Below are positions 40,655-49,737 of a DNA stretch of 64,000 bases, piece by piece. Within the stretch, counting starts at the first letter, position 1; each line of letters starts with the position of its first letter. The stretch is from Heliomarina baculiformis. GTDB lineage: Bacteria; Pseudomonadota; Alphaproteobacteria; Rhodobacterales; Rhodobacteraceae. The stretch spans positions 124,001 to 188,000 of the forward strand of contig NZ_JAIMIC010000005.1 in the NCBI RefSeq assembly GCF_019966545.1, in the 5' to 3' direction. The position numbers and the translations under genes were made by a program. The notes under the pieces were generated by a model that saw nothing but the letters and a program-made list of their open reading frames with translations, was not told where the DNA came from and ran no database searches.

Positions 40655-41431
40655 GTGGCATTCGATACCGATCTGACGGCCTGCGCGGCCCTTGTGGAAA
40701 AGGCCGATCCGGCACGATTTCTTGCGGTGATGGCGGTGCCCGTGCCTGCGCGCCGCGTGCTGTTCCCGATATTTGCGTTGAATATCGAGGTGGCCCGCGC
40801 CCCTTGGGTGACCGAGGAAAGCATGATTGCCGAGATGCGGCTGCAATGGTGGCGCGATGCGCTGTCGGAGATTTCTGCCGGGGGGATCGTGCGGCGGCAT
40901 GAGGTGGTGACGCCGCTTTCGCAGGTGCTGGCGCCGGCGTTGGCCGCGCGGTTGGATGAAATGGTGGCGGCGCGGCGCTGGGACATCTACCGAGACCCGT
41001 TCGAGGATGAGGCGCATTTCGAGCGCTACATCGATGCCACTTCGGGCCATGTGGTCTCGGCTGCGGCGCTATCGCTGGGCCAGGCTGATGAAACGGTGCT
41101 GCGAGATTTCGCCTATGGGGTCGGGATCGCGAATTGGCTTTGCGCCGTGCCCGAGCTTGAGGCGCGCCGCCGTGTGCCGCTCATTGACGGGACCGGCGAA
41201 GGTGTACGTAATCTGGCGCAGAAAGCGCTCGAACGGCTGCAAAAAGCGCGGTCGCAGCGGGCAAAAATCTCGCCCGAGGCGCGGCAGGCGCTGTTCAGCG
41301 GCTGGCAAGCGTCGCGTCTGTTGCGTCAGGTCATCGCGGACCCGTCCCGTGTGGTTGAGGGGCGGCTTGGCGGAATCGATACGCGCGATCGGCTGGCGCT
41401 CATGCTGCGGGTCGCGCGCGGGCGCTGGTGA
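40655..41431 (+). CDS. Squalene/phytoene synthase family protein (NDUFAF6-like)
   Basis: A 258-residue all-helical protein starting with GTG. It shows the PARRVLFPIFALNIEVARAP block and an aspartate-rich RRWDIYRDPFEDE in the place of the first DxxxD motif. The second Asp-rich motif of true prenyl synthases is replaced by YGVGIANWLCAVPELEARRR, so catalysis is doubtful. The mitochondrial relative NDUFAF6 assists complex I assembly; a similar role here is only a suggestion. It follows cimA by 9 bases. Confidence 0.72.
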   Translation: MAFDTDLTACAALVEKADPARFLAVMAVPVPARRVLFPIFALNIEVARAPWVTEESMIAEMRLQWWRDALSEISAGGIVRRHEVVTPLSQVLAPALAARLDEMVAARRWDIYRDPFEDEAHFERYIDATSGHVVSAAALSLGQADETVLRDFAYGVGIANWLCAVPELEARRRVPLIDGTGEGVRNLAQKALERLQKARSQRAKISPEARQALFSGWQASRLLRQVIADPSRVVEGRLGGIDTRDRLALMLRVARGRW

Positions 41432-41432
41432 T

Positions 41433-42671
41433 TCAGCTCCTCGCCGAACCACGCGATTGCATCACCAGCCAGATCAGCGCACTGCCCGCCAGAACCAGCG
41501 CCGGTGCCATTGCAAGGTTCACGGCCGTCCAGCCTTCGGTCGCGGTGCCGCCCGAGCAGTTCATCAGACCGCCCGATGAAAGCGAGGCAATCGTGACGCC
41601 GCCGAACACGATCAGGTCGTTCAGGCCCTGCATCCGCCCACGTTCGGAAGGCTCATGCGCCCCGGCAAGCATCGAGGTCGCCCCGATGAAGCCAAAGTTC
41701 CAGCCAATCCCAAGCAGCACCAGCGCGATAAAGAAATTGCCCAGCTCCACGCCCTGAAGCGCGACAAGCCCAGCCCCGGCAAGAATGGCCAGCCCGGTGC
41801 CCATGATCTTTTCCACGCCGAACCGCGCGATCAGGTGACCGGTGAAAAACGAAGGGATAAACATGGCCAGCACATGCGCCGTCACTACATCGGCGGCCGA
41901 ATTGCGGGTGAACCCACAGCCGACCACGGCCAGCGGTGTCGAGGTCATCACGAGGTTCATAAGTCCGTAGGACACGGTCGCGCAAATCACGGCCACGGCA
42001 ATTTTCGGCGTCGTGATCAGCTCCCAGCGGCTGCGGCCCTTGCTGGCACCCTCGGCGGGCGGCGGAGGTTTTGGAATATCCAGGAACAGGAACAGGGCGG
42101 CCCCGATCACGTTCACGGCGATCACCGCGGCGTAGGTGCCAATAAAGGGGATCACATAGGCATCTGCGGTCAGCTTGACCACCTGCGGCCCGATAATGGC
42201 CGAGGCAAGACCACCCGCCATCACGTAGGAAATAGCCTTGGGGCGGAACGCATCCGATGCGGTATCGGCAGCGGCGAACCGGTAAAACCCGTGCGCGCTC
42301 ATATAAATACCGGTGAAAAGGCTGCCCAGAAGGAAAAGCGCAAAAGACCCGGTGAACAGGCCATAGGCGCCGATGACACCACCAAGCGTACCGCCAGCAG
42401 CGCCTACAAAGAATCCGGCGCGGCGTCCGTATTTCTGCATTACCGCTGATAGCGGTGTGGCCGTCAGCATCGAGCCCAGGACGATCATGGAAATCGGCAG
42501 GGTCGCAAGGCAGGGGTTCGTTGCAAGCGACTGCCCCGCCAGACCGCCAATGGTAAAGATCATCGGCATCTGGGCGCCCAGCAGCGCCTGCGCCAGAACC
42601 AGAACCACGACATTGCGCTTTGCACGCTGATGATCGTCGGACTGAGACTCGATTTCGGAAATACTTGTCAT
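41433..42671 (-). CDS. MFS transporter
   Basis: A 412-residue protein with about 12 hydrophobic segments and MFS-like features, including MQKYGRRAGFF in the loop 2-3 region. The start MTSISEIESQSDDHQRAKRN is chosen; longer upstream reading would cross into the cobK promoter region. Substrate unknown. It converges with the squalene-synthase-like gene and is divergent from cobK. Confidence 0.85.
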   Translation of the reverse strand: MTSISEIESQSDDHQRAKRNVVVLVLAQALLGAQMPMIFTIGGLAGQSLATNPCLATLPISMIVLGSMLTATPLSAVMQKYGRRAGFFVGAAGGTLGGVIGAYGLFTGSFALFLLGSLFTGIYMSAHGFYRFAAADTASDAFRPKAISYVMAGGLASAIIGPQVVKLTADAYVIPFIGTYAAVIAVNVIGAALFLFLDIPKPPPPAEGASKGRSRWELITTPKIAVAVICATVSYGLMNLVMTSTPLAVVGCGFTRNSAADVVTAHVLAMFIPSFFTGHLIARFGVEKIMGTGLAILAGAGLVALQGVELGNFFIALVLLGIGWNFGFIGATSMLAGAHEPSERGRMQGLNDLIVFGGVTIASLSSGGLMNCSGGTATEGWTAVNLAMAPALVLAGSALIWLVMQSRGSARS

Positions 42672-42747
42672 GTGCAGCTTGGTAGTTCTGAACCGTCGGC
42701 GGCACAAGCACCTTGCGTCGCCGCAATTGCAGCATATGGTTCCGGCG

Positions 42748-43503
42748 ATGAATGATCTCGGCATCTCTGCGACGCATCTTTTGCTACTCGGCGGCTCGGG
42801 CGAGGCGCGCCACATCGCGGCGGCCCTGGCCGAGAAAAGCGCAATGCGCGTGACGGCCTCATTGCTTTATCCCGCGCGCGTGCACCCCGATCTGCCGGTG
42901 CCAACCCGTTTCGGCGGTTTCGGCGGAGATGACGGATTCCGGGTCTTTCTGGCCGTGGAGGGGATCGGCGCGGTTCTGGATGCGACCCATCCGTTTTCCA
43001 CACGCATCGCCGCGCGTACCGCACGGATCTGCCATGAACTGTCGCTGCCGCATGCCCGGCTGCTGCGCCCGGAATGGACTTCGGAACCGGGCGACAACTG
43101 GCGTTTCGCGAGGGATGAGGCCGAAGCCTCGACCATGCTCCTGCCTGGCCAAAAGGTCTTTGCCACCACCGGTCAGGCAAGCTTAGGCGCGCTCGTTGGG
43201 GATAGTCTTGCGGAATTCAAGGTGCGCAAGCTGACGGACAGGGCGCCATCCCGGCAATACCGCAATGTAGAATTTATCCGTGGGCAGGGGCCGTTCTCGG
43301 TCGAACAGGAAATCGCGACTTTCAAAAGTCTCTCGATTGACGTCCTGGTCGCAAAGAACAGTGGCGGCGCGGTCAGCCGAACCAAGCTTGATGCCGCGCG
43401 GGCGCTTGGCCTGCCGGTTATCCTGATCGACCGCCCCTCCCAGCCCGAAGCGACGCTTCTGCCCGATGTTGCCGCCGCGTTGGATTGGATAGACGCGCTA
43501 TGA
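42748..43503 (+). CDS. cobK: Cobalt-precorrin-6A / precorrin-6A reductase
   Basis: A 251-residue NAD(P)H-dependent reductase of corrin-ring synthesis. Family blocks visible are LLLGGSGEARHIAAAL, VLDATHPFSTRIAARTA and DVLVAKNSGGAVSRTKLDAAR. The ATG at 42748 is used; 42736 is possible; neither has a strong ribosome site. Unusually it is not within a cob cluster: it is coupled by a 4-base overlap to a DNA glycosylase gene. Confidence 0.9.
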   Translation: MNDLGISATHLLLLGGSGEARHIAAALAEKSAMRVTASLLYPARVHPDLPVPTRFGGFGGDDGFRVFLAVEGIGAVLDATHPFSTRIAARTARICHELSLPHARLLRPEWTSEPGDNWRFARDEAEASTMLLPGQKVFATTGQASLGALVGDSLAEFKVRKLTDRAPSRQYRNVEFIRGQGPFSVEQEIATFKSLSIDVLVAKNSGGAVSRTKLDAARALGLPVILIDRPSQPEATLLPDVAAALDWIDAL

Positions 43504-44132
43504 GCACGGGACGGATTATCATCGGCGATGCCTGCGTGGCCGAGGGGGCGGCGTGGCTGGCCGAACATGATCCGCGTTTTGCCCAGGCTCTGACCCTGAC
43601 CGGCCCTTTGCCGCTGCGTCTGCGTGCCGACGGTTTCGCGGAGCTGCTCAGCGCCATCGTCAGCCAGCAGGTCAGTGTCGCCTCGGCACGGGCGATCTGG
43701 GCGCGCATGATCGCAGCGGGGCTCGACCGCCCCGAGAATATCCTCGAGGCCCGCGAAGACGAACTGCGCGCAATCGGTCTTTCGCGCCAAAAAATCCGGT
43801 ATTCCTACGCGCTGGCCGAAGCCGGGATCGATTACGACGCCTTGCGGACCGCGACGACGGACGACGTCATAAAGACCCTAACACGGGTACCCGGCATCGG
43901 CATCTGGACGGCGGAAATCTACGCGATGTTTTCGCTTGGACGGGCCGATGTCTTTGCGCCGGGCGATCTGGCCTTGCAAGAATCCGCCCGCGTGCTGTTT
44001 GATCTGCCGGACCGCCCCAAGGAAAAGGCATTCCGGCAAATGGCCGAAAGCTGGGCTCCGTGGCGATCGGTTGCGGCGCGCCTGCTCTGGGCCTATTACC
44101 GCGTTGAAAAGAACAGGGAAGGAATTTCATGA
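43500..44132 (+). CDS. DNA-3-methyladenine glycosylase II-like (HhH-GPD)
   Basis: A 210-residue base-excision repair glycosylase removing alkylated bases. The helix-hairpin-helix is LTRVPGIGIWTAEIYAMFSL followed by the catalytic Asp in FAPGDLALQESAR. Starts in the cobK stop (ATGA overlap) and its stop overlaps the next gene by 4 bases. It lacks the long N-terminal domain of E. coli AlkA, so it belongs to the short AlkA group. Confidence 0.88.
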   Translation: MSTGRIIIGDACVAEGAAWLAEHDPRFAQALTLTGPLPLRLRADGFAELLSAIVSQQVSVASARAIWARMIAAGLDRPENILEAREDELRAIGLSRQKIRYSYALAEAGIDYDALRTATTDDVIKTLTRVPGIGIWTAEIYAMFSLGRADVFAPGDLALQESARVLFDLPDRPKEKAFRQMAESWAPWRSVAARLLWAYYRVEKNREGIS

Positions 44133-44794
44133 CACGGGTTTTGCAAGCAGGTCGGGTCGAACCGAAATCGGGGGAGACCCGGTCTGTCGTGGTGTTTTTG
44201 CACGGCTACGGCGCGAATGGCGCCGATCTGCTGGGCCTTGCCGATCCGCTGGGCGACCACCTGCCCGATACACTCTTTGTCGCTCCCGACGCGCCCGAGA
44301 CGATTCCCGGCATGCCGAACGGCTACCAGTGGTTCCCGATCCCCTGGATTGACGGGTCGAGCGAAGAGGCCGCCGAACGTGGCATGGCCGCGGCGATCGA
44401 CGATCTGAACGCCTTTCTCGACGCACTCATGGTGGATGAGGATGTGCTGCCCGAACAGGTCGTTCTCTTTGGCTTTTCCCAAGGCAGCATGATGGCGCTC
44501 CACGTGGCCCCGCGCCGCGAAGACGCTGTGGCGGGCGTCGTGGCCTTCTCCGGCCGGTTGCTCAGCCCCGAAACCCTAGCGGACGAAGTCGTCGTGCGCC
44601 CGCCAGTCCTTTTGGTTCATGGCGATCAGGACGACGTGGTGCCGCCGCAATCGCTGCCCGCCGCCGCCGAAGCGCTGCAAGAGGCCGGTTTTCAGGACGT
44701 CTTTGCCCATATCATGAAGGGCACCGCCCACGGGATCGCGCCAGACGGGCTGAGCGTCGCGCTTGCCTTCATGCGCGACAAGCTGAATCTCTGA
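44129..44794 (+). CDS. Alpha/beta hydrolase, phospholipase/carboxylesterase type
   Basis: A 221-residue hydrolase of the small carboxylesterase family. It has VVFLHGYGANGADLLGLA, the nucleophile elbow LFGFSQGSMMALH, the acid in LLVHGDQDDVVPP and His in MKGTAHGIAPDG. Coupled to the glycosylase gene by a 4-base overlap. Substrate unknown. Confidence 0.88.
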   Translation: MTRVLQAGRVEPKSGETRSVVVFLHGYGANGADLLGLADPLGDHLPDTLFVAPDAPETIPGMPNGYQWFPIPWIDGSSEEAAERGMAAAIDDLNAFLDALMVDEDVLPEQVVLFGFSQGSMMALHVAPRREDAVAGVVAFSGRLLSPETLADEVVVRPPVLLVHGDQDDVVPPQSLPAAAEALQEAGFQDVFAHIMKGTAHGIAPDGLSVALAFMRDKLNL

Positions 44795-44905
44795 AAAGAT
44801 ATTGCGGGAAAGGTTCCGCCAACTATTTGCCTGTATGTGGCTTGCGCGGGGGTGCAGAGCCGGAAACCTTGCCGGGCCATCGTGACCCGGATCGGAGAAC
44901 AAGAA

Positions 44906-45205
44906 ATGCTGATCGTATCTGGCACCATGAAAGTCGAAGAGTCGGGCATTGACGCCATGAAGACCGCCGCAGAAACCATGTCGCGCGAAACCCGCAAAGA
45001 GCGGGGCTGCATTACATACGCCTTCTGGCAGAACGTCGAAGATCCATCCGAATTCCGCGTTTACGAGGAATGGCAGGATATGGACTACCTGAAATCCCAT
45101 GCAGAATCCGACCACATGGCGACTTATCGGGAGAAGCTGAAAGAGATCGGGGTTATCGCGCGCGATATCAACTTGTTCGAACCGGGCCCGTTCACCAAAC
45201 TCTGA
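44906..45205 (+). CDS. Antibiotic biosynthesis monooxygenase (ABM) family protein
   Basis: A 99-residue dimeric ferredoxin-like fold protein: MLIVSGTMKVEESG, SRETRKERGCITYAFWQNVE, FRVYEEWQDMDYLKSHAESDH. The family includes quinol monooxygenases, but most members are uncharacterised. GAGAACAAGAA lies upstream. Its stop abuts the VOC gene stop on the other strand. Confidence 0.85.
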   Translation: MLIVSGTMKVEESGIDAMKTAAETMSRETRKERGCITYAFWQNVEDPSEFRVYEEWQDMDYLKSHAESDHMATYREKLKEIGVIARDINLFEPGPFTKL

Positions 45206-45652
45206 CTACTTGGCTTCGGCCTTCAGCTCATCCCAAAGCCAGGGTTCGGCAAATTCCACCGAATTGCCACCCGGGTCGCGCACGTAAAGCGAGCGCGCCC
45301 CGTTGGGCCAGTCGAACTCGCTGTCTACCTCGACGCCCGCGGCCAGCAGACGGCTTCGCATGGCGTCGATCTCATCCCGGGGCATCGCAAAGCAGACATG
45401 TCCCGACCCGCGCGCCCCATGCGGCGGCACCGGAATCCGTCCGGTCTTGCTTGCGTTTTCGGTGGCTTCAGGGTTGAATACCAGCAGCACTGCTGAGCCC
45501 AGATCGAAGAACACATGCCGTCCTTTGACCCGCTGAAATACCCGTAAGCCCAGTAAGTCACCATAAAACGCCTCGGCTGCGTCGAGGTCTTGCATGTAAA
45601 GCGCCGCTTCGAGCAGCGCACGCGGGGCAGGGGCTTGGGGTAGATCGTTCAT
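45206..45652 (-). CDS. VOC family (glyoxalase/dioxygenase fold) protein
   Basis: A 148-residue protein with the vicinal-oxygen-chelate pattern: ALYMQDLDAAEAFYGDLLGLRVF, RHVFFDLGSAVLLVFNP, GSGHVCFAMPRDEID, and RDPGGNSVEFAEPWLW with a possible metal Glu. ATG 45652 (MNDLPQAPAPRA) is family-like. Substrate unknown. Confidence 0.85.
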   Translation of the reverse strand: MNDLPQAPAPRALLEAALYMQDLDAAEAFYGDLLGLRVFQRVKGRHVFFDLGSAVLLVFNPEATENASKTGRIPVPPHGARGSGHVCFAMPRDEIDAMRSRLLAAGVEVDSEFDWPNGARSLYVRDPGGNSVEFAEPWLWDELKAEAK

Positions 45653-45683
45653 ACCACGGACTCTAGTGCCCCAACGCCAAATG

Positions 45684-46223
45684 TCAGGTGATGCGGTCCC
45701 ATGCGCCGCTGGGGAGCCCGTCCAACGTCCATTGCCCGATCCCATAACGTATCAGCCGCAGGGTCGGATGACCAACCGCCGCCGTCATGCGGCGCACCTG
45801 GCGGTTGCGACCCTCGCGGATGGTCAGCTCGATCCAGCAGTCGGGCACCGTCTTGCGCACCCGGATCGGTGGCACCCTCGGCCAGAGGGCCGCTGGTTCG
45901 TCGATCCGGCGGGCTTTAGCCGGTCGCGTCATACCATCCTTCAGCTCGACACCCTTGGCCAGCCGGGCAAGTGCGGCTGCATCCGGAATTCCCTCGACCT
46001 GGACCCAGTAGATCTTGGCCATCTTGTACTTTGGATCGGCGATCCGCGCCTGTTGCCGACCATCATCGGTCAGCAGCATCAGACCTTCGCTGTCCCGGTC
46101 CAGACGTCCAGCCGGATAGACCCCTTTCAAGTCGATGTAATCGGTCAGAACCGACCGCCCCGACGGATCGGTGAACTGTGGCAGCACGTCATAAGGTTTG
46201 TTGAAACGGATCAGCGTGGACAT
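45684..46223 (-). CDS. rluE: 23S rRNA pseudouridine synthase, RluE/RsuA family
   Basis: A 179-residue pseudouridine synthase without an S4 domain, as in RluE. The catalytic Asp is in [17 protein letters not shown] and [23 protein letters not shown] is conserved. By homology it modifies U2457 of 23S rRNA. Located just upstream of the VOC gene in the same direction. Confidence 0.88.
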   Translation of the reverse strand: MSTLIRFNKPYDVLPQFTDPSGRSVLTDYIDLKGVYPAGRLDRDSEGLMLLTDDGRQQARIADPKYKMAKIYWVQVEGIPDAAALARLAKGVELKDGMTRPAKARRIDEPAALWPRVPPIRVRKTVPDCWIELTIREGRNRQVRRMTAAVGHPTLRLIRYGIGQWTLDGLPSGAWDRIT

Positions 46224-46364
46224 GGGCCGGTGCTAGCCAAAGCAGTCGGAAATGGAAAGCCCGGGTTGCCAAGCGGTCGCATTGTGTCACGCTTGTGGAT
46301 AACGTCATCTGCTTGTCACGTAATCAGGTTACCTCACCGGCGACATGTTGTGGATGATACAGGC

Positions 46365-46392
46365 TTGTCAGTTGTCAAACACGATATATAGT
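46365..46392 (+). promoter_or_regulatory. Candidate sigma-70 promoter for the HNH gene
   Basis: TTGTCA (46365-46370), 16-base spacer, TATAGT (46387-46392), about 80 bases before the HNH ATG. Visual match only. Confidence 0.4.
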
Positions 46393-46474
46393 CATTTCGA
46401 AACCGGGCCAGAGCGGCGGCGGAATCAGTTGCTCTCAGGCCCAGGGGTTGGAACCGGGAAGGGTGAGTTTACGA

Positions 46475-47059
46475 ATGGACGGTGATTTCAGAACGGAGTT
46501 CGTGCGCTCCCCCGGCGCCTTGCGACAACATCCCGCTTTGGTGTTGAACGCGGATTATCGGCCCTTGTCCTACTACCCCCTTTCCCTGTGGCCTTGGCAA
46601 GATGCGATCAAGGCCGCTTGGCTCGACAGGGTGGACATCGTGGCCGAATATGACGAGGTCGTCCGAAGCCCGAGTACCGAAATCAGGATCCCGTCGGTGG
46701 TTGTCCTGAAAGACTATGTAAAACCTCAAAAGCGCGTGGCCTTCACGCGCTTTAATTTATTTCTGAGGGACGAATTCCGCTGCCAGTATTGCGGCGCCAA
46801 GGGAGAGCTGACTTTCGATCATGTGGTCCCCAGGGCCAGCGGCGGCGTGACCAGCTGGCAGAACGTGGTTGCGGCCTGTTCGCCCTGCAATCTCAAGAAA
46901 GGGTCCAAGCCGCTGCACCGCGCAGGTATGTCACTGCGCAAGCCACCGCGCCAGCCCGGGGCCGAAGAGCTGCGCAACATGGGTCGTAAGTTCCCGCCCA
47001 ATCACCTGCATGAAAGCTGGATGGATTTTCTTTATTGGGATGCTGAGCTTGAGGCGTAA
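46475..47059 (+). CDS. HNH endonuclease family protein
   Basis: A 194-residue protein with an HNH domain: zinc knuckle CQYCGAKGELTFDHVVPRA, then NVVAACSPCNLKKGSK. The N-terminal PALVLNADYRPLSYYPLSLW is typical of a widespread chromosomal HNH family, whose role is unknown. ATG 46475 has GGGTGAG before it. It stands alone between rluE and a ferritin-like gene. Confidence 0.87.
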   Translation: MDGDFRTEFVRSPGALRQHPALVLNADYRPLSYYPLSLWPWQDAIKAAWLDRVDIVAEYDEVVRSPSTEIRIPSVVVLKDYVKPQKRVAFTRFNLFLRDEFRCQYCGAKGELTFDHVVPRASGGVTSWQNVVAACSPCNLKKGSKPLHRAGMSLRKPPRQPGAEELRNMGRKFPPNHLHESWMDFLYWDAELEA

Positions 47060-47082
47060 CAGCCAAGATCGGTGCTCATCGG

Positions 47083-47592
47083 TCAGACACTTGCCTGAAG
47101 CTTAATCAACTTGGCGTCGAGTTCCTCGATCTCTTTGATTGCCTTGGCAAGACACACTTTCTTGCCAAGACCCGTCCCTAGATCCTTCATCGCCAGCAAA
47201 CGCACATGCTGACCGATAAGAAACTCTCGTACGGCTATTATAACGGCGATATCGGCGACCCGGCTGCTTTTGAAAGCGCGCGGAAGCACGAGTGGAGACG
47301 TTGCGTCTGCTGAAAGTTGGCTATCGGCACGCGAAGGGTCAACGTCAATTCTGGAGATAACATCAACCAGCCGGTCAATGTTCTGACGACGTTCGTCGAT
47401 CGAAGCGTACAAAAGATCCTGAAGAGCAGGAGAAGAGGAACGGGCCGCCAGATCTTCAAAAAACTGCACACCCTGCATTTCGACCATATACGCGTCGTAC
47501 AGCGCCTGATTATACAGAGCGGTCACGTCATCACGTTCTGTGGGATCGAAATCCATCACTTTTCCAAAGCTAGATATATACATTGAGCGCAC
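47083..47592 (-). CDS. Ferritin-like / DUF892-like helical protein
   Basis: A 169-residue, mainly helical protein: YNQALYDAYMVEMQGVQFFEDLA and LQDLLYASIDERRQNIDRLVDV look like the paired helices of ferritin-like YciE/YciF (DUF892) proteins, but iron ligands cannot be assigned. Start could be GTG 47592 or ATG 47583. Role unknown; related proteins are stress-induced. Confidence 0.5.
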   Translation of the reverse strand: MRSMYISSFGKVMDFDPTERDDVTALYNQALYDAYMVEMQGVQFFEDLAARSSSPALQDLLYASIDERRQNIDRLVDVISRIDVDPSRADSQLSADATSPLVLPRAFKSSRVADIAVIIAVREFLIGQHVRLLAMKDLGTGLGKKVCLAKAIKEIEELDAKLIKLQASV

Positions 47593-47636
47593 CTGTATTT
47601 GAAAGATTAACGCGAGGAAACCGGAATCGTTCCCGC

Positions 47637-48692
47637 TTAGGCTGTGTCGCTCGCGGCGCGCAATAACATGCCGAACAGATCGCGCGGATCATCTGGGTCG
47701 GCTAACAGGTCCAGATCGAGATACAGATCGCTGCCGGAAAGCCGGTCGCGCACATAGCGCAGGGCGCTGAAATCCTCGATCGCAAAACCCACGCTGTCGA
47801 ACAGGGTGATCTGATCGTCCGACGTTCGCCCGGGGGTAGTTCCGGCGATGACCTGCCACAGTTCCGTCACCGGGTGATCTGGGTCCAATTGCTGGATTTC
47901 CCCTTCAATCCGTGTCTGCTCGGGGAATTCCACGAAGATGTCCGATCGGTTCAGAATCGCCGGGGCCAGCTCTGTCTTGCCGGGGCAGTCACCGCCGATC
48001 GCGTTGATATGCACACCGCTGCCAACCATGTTATCCGTCAGGATCGTGGCATATTGCTTGTCTGCGGTGCAGGTTGTGATGATCTGCGCGCCTTCGATGC
48101 TTTCTTCGGGCGAATTGCATTTCACAATCTTCAACCCGCTCCCGGCAAGGTTGCGAGCGCATTTCTCTGTGGCCGCACTGTCGGTATCATAAAGCCGAAC
48201 GGTGTCGATGCCACAGATCGCTTTCATCGCAAGGCTCTGGAATTCCGACTGCGCGCCATTGCCGATCATCGCCATGACCTTGGCGTTTTTCGGGGCGAGG
48301 TGCTTGGCCACCATGGCCGAGGTCGCAGCCGTACGCATCGCCGTCAGCACCGTCATTTCCGACAACAGGACTGGATAGCCGGTGCCTACATCTGCCAGTA
48401 AGCCAAAGGCGGTTACCGTCTGCAAGCCGTCGCGGGTATTCTTGGGGTGGCCGTTCACGTATTTGAACCCGTAGACCTCGCCATCCGAGGTCGGCATGAG
48501 TTCGATTACCCCTTCGGCGGAATGAGAGGCCACGCGCGGCGTCTTGTCGAACAATTCCCAGCGTTTGAAATCCGCCTCGACGTAATCGGCCAATCCGCGC
48601 AGCATCTTTTCGACGCCGATATGGTGGATCAGCCGCATCATGTTGTCGACGGAAACGAAAGGCACCAGCGCCTTGTCAGAAGGTTTGCTCAT
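47637..48692 (-). CDS. ocd: Ornithine cyclodeaminase
   Basis: A 351-residue NAD-dependent enzyme that turns ornithine into proline and ammonia. Family blocks are SEMTVLTAMRTAATSAMVAKHL, MIGNGAQSEFQSLAM and INAIGGDCPGKTEL. Two adjacent ATGs (48692, 48695) exist; the second to be read, 48692, has GGAG six bases upstream. It follows arginase by about 10 bases, so the pair converts arginine to proline. Confidence 0.92.
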   Translation of the reverse strand: MSKPSDKALVPFVSVDNMMRLIHHIGVEKMLRGLADYVEADFKRWELFDKTPRVASHSAEGVIELMPTSDGEVYGFKYVNGHPKNTRDGLQTVTAFGLLADVGTGYPVLLSEMTVLTAMRTAATSAMVAKHLAPKNAKVMAMIGNGAQSEFQSLAMKAICGIDTVRLYDTDSAATEKCARNLAGSGLKIVKCNSPEESIEGAQIITTCTADKQYATILTDNMVGSGVHINAIGGDCPGKTELAPAILNRSDIFVEFPEQTRIEGEIQQLDPDHPVTELWQVIAGTTPGRTSDDQITLFDSVGFAIEDFSALRYVRDRLSGSDLYLDLDLLADPDDPRDLFGMLLRAASDTA

Positions 48693-48703
48693 CATCGGCT
48701 CCT

Positions 48704-49630
48704 TTACGAATGCGCGCGGGTCGGGCGGTCGAATACGCGACGGCCCAGCGCCGAGGCTGCCAGATCGACCATCACCTGTGCCGTTCGGCCGCGCTCATCG
48801 AGAAACGGGTTCAGTTCCACAAGGTCGAGCGAGGTCAAAAGCCCGCTGTCACTGATCATCTCCATAACCAGATGCCCCTCGCGAAATGTCGCGCCCCCCG
48901 GAACGGTGGTGCCGACCGCAGGCGCGATGCTCGGGTCAAGGAAATCCACGTCGAGCGAGACATGCAGCATTCCGTTGGCCGCTTCGACCCGTTCAAGGAA
49001 GGCGGCAAGTGGCTTGGCGATGCCGGTTTCGTCGATTTCGCGCATGTCATGGCGGTGAATTTCGGTTTCCTCAAGTGCGGCACGTTCCGCCGCATCGACC
49101 GAACGCAGCCCGATGATGCAGATGTTTTCCTGCGGCACTGGGTGCGCAACCGTGGGAAAGCCTTCAAACCCATCTCGGCCCGTGACGTAACCCAGCGGCG
49201 TGCCGTGCAGATTGCCGGAATCCGAGGTCTGGGGCGTGTGGTAATCGCTATGTGCATCCAGCCACAGCACGAATTGCGGGCGGTCCTGCGCTGCCGCATG
49301 GGCCGCGACACCGGCAACCGTTCCAAGCGACAGGCTGTGATCGCCGCCGAGAAATATCGGCAAACCGTCCTGCATCGCCCGTTCCGCGGCCTCCGCCAGC
49401 GATTGTGTCCAGGCAATGGTTTCGCCCAGCGCATGCAACTTGCCACCCGGCTGTGCAGGCTCAAAGGGGGCAGGTGACAGGTTGCCGCGATCTTCAACCT
49501 TGTGACCCAGCGCCTGCAACGCCTCGCCCAGACCGGCAGTGCGATAGGCATCCGGTCCCATAAGGCACCCGGTCCGCCGTTTCCCGCTATCTACCGGGCA
49601 GCCCAGCAATATGCAGCTATACTGTGTCAT
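48704..49630 (-). CDS. rocF: Arginase
   Basis: A 308-residue manganese enzyme hydrolysing arginine to ornithine and urea. Metal sites are GGDHSLSLGT, LWLDAHSDYHTP and SLDVDFLDPS. ATG 49630 (MTQYSCILLGCP) follows GGAGCGGATGAG. It heads the arginase-ornithine cyclodeaminase pair and is divergent from an Lrp-type regulator. Confidence 0.93.
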   Translation of the reverse strand: MTQYSCILLGCPVDSGKRRTGCLMGPDAYRTAGLGEALQALGHKVEDRGNLSPAPFEPAQPGGKLHALGETIAWTQSLAEAAERAMQDGLPIFLGGDHSLSLGTVAGVAAHAAAQDRPQFVLWLDAHSDYHTPQTSDSGNLHGTPLGYVTGRDGFEGFPTVAHPVPQENICIIGLRSVDAAERAALEETEIHRHDMREIDETGIAKPLAAFLERVEAANGMLHVSLDVDFLDPSIAPAVGTTVPGGATFREGHLVMEMISDSGLLTSLDLVELNPFLDERGRTAQVMVDLAASALGRRVFDRPTRAHS

Positions 49631-49737
49631 CTCATCCGCTCCTTTTCGAATTTCTCCCAATATCCGCCAAAACGCGTTGCAAGCCAGTGTAAATTTTGCT
49701 CAAATTGGTCCTAAATTGATCAATATGGCCAAGCTGA
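49631..49737. promoter_or_regulatory. Divergent control region of arginase and Lrp genes
   Basis: 107 bases, AT-rich in the half nearer the regulator, with repeated (C)AAATT and AATTG words (49690-49720) suited to Lrp-type binding. No exact palindrome was found. Confidence 0.4.
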
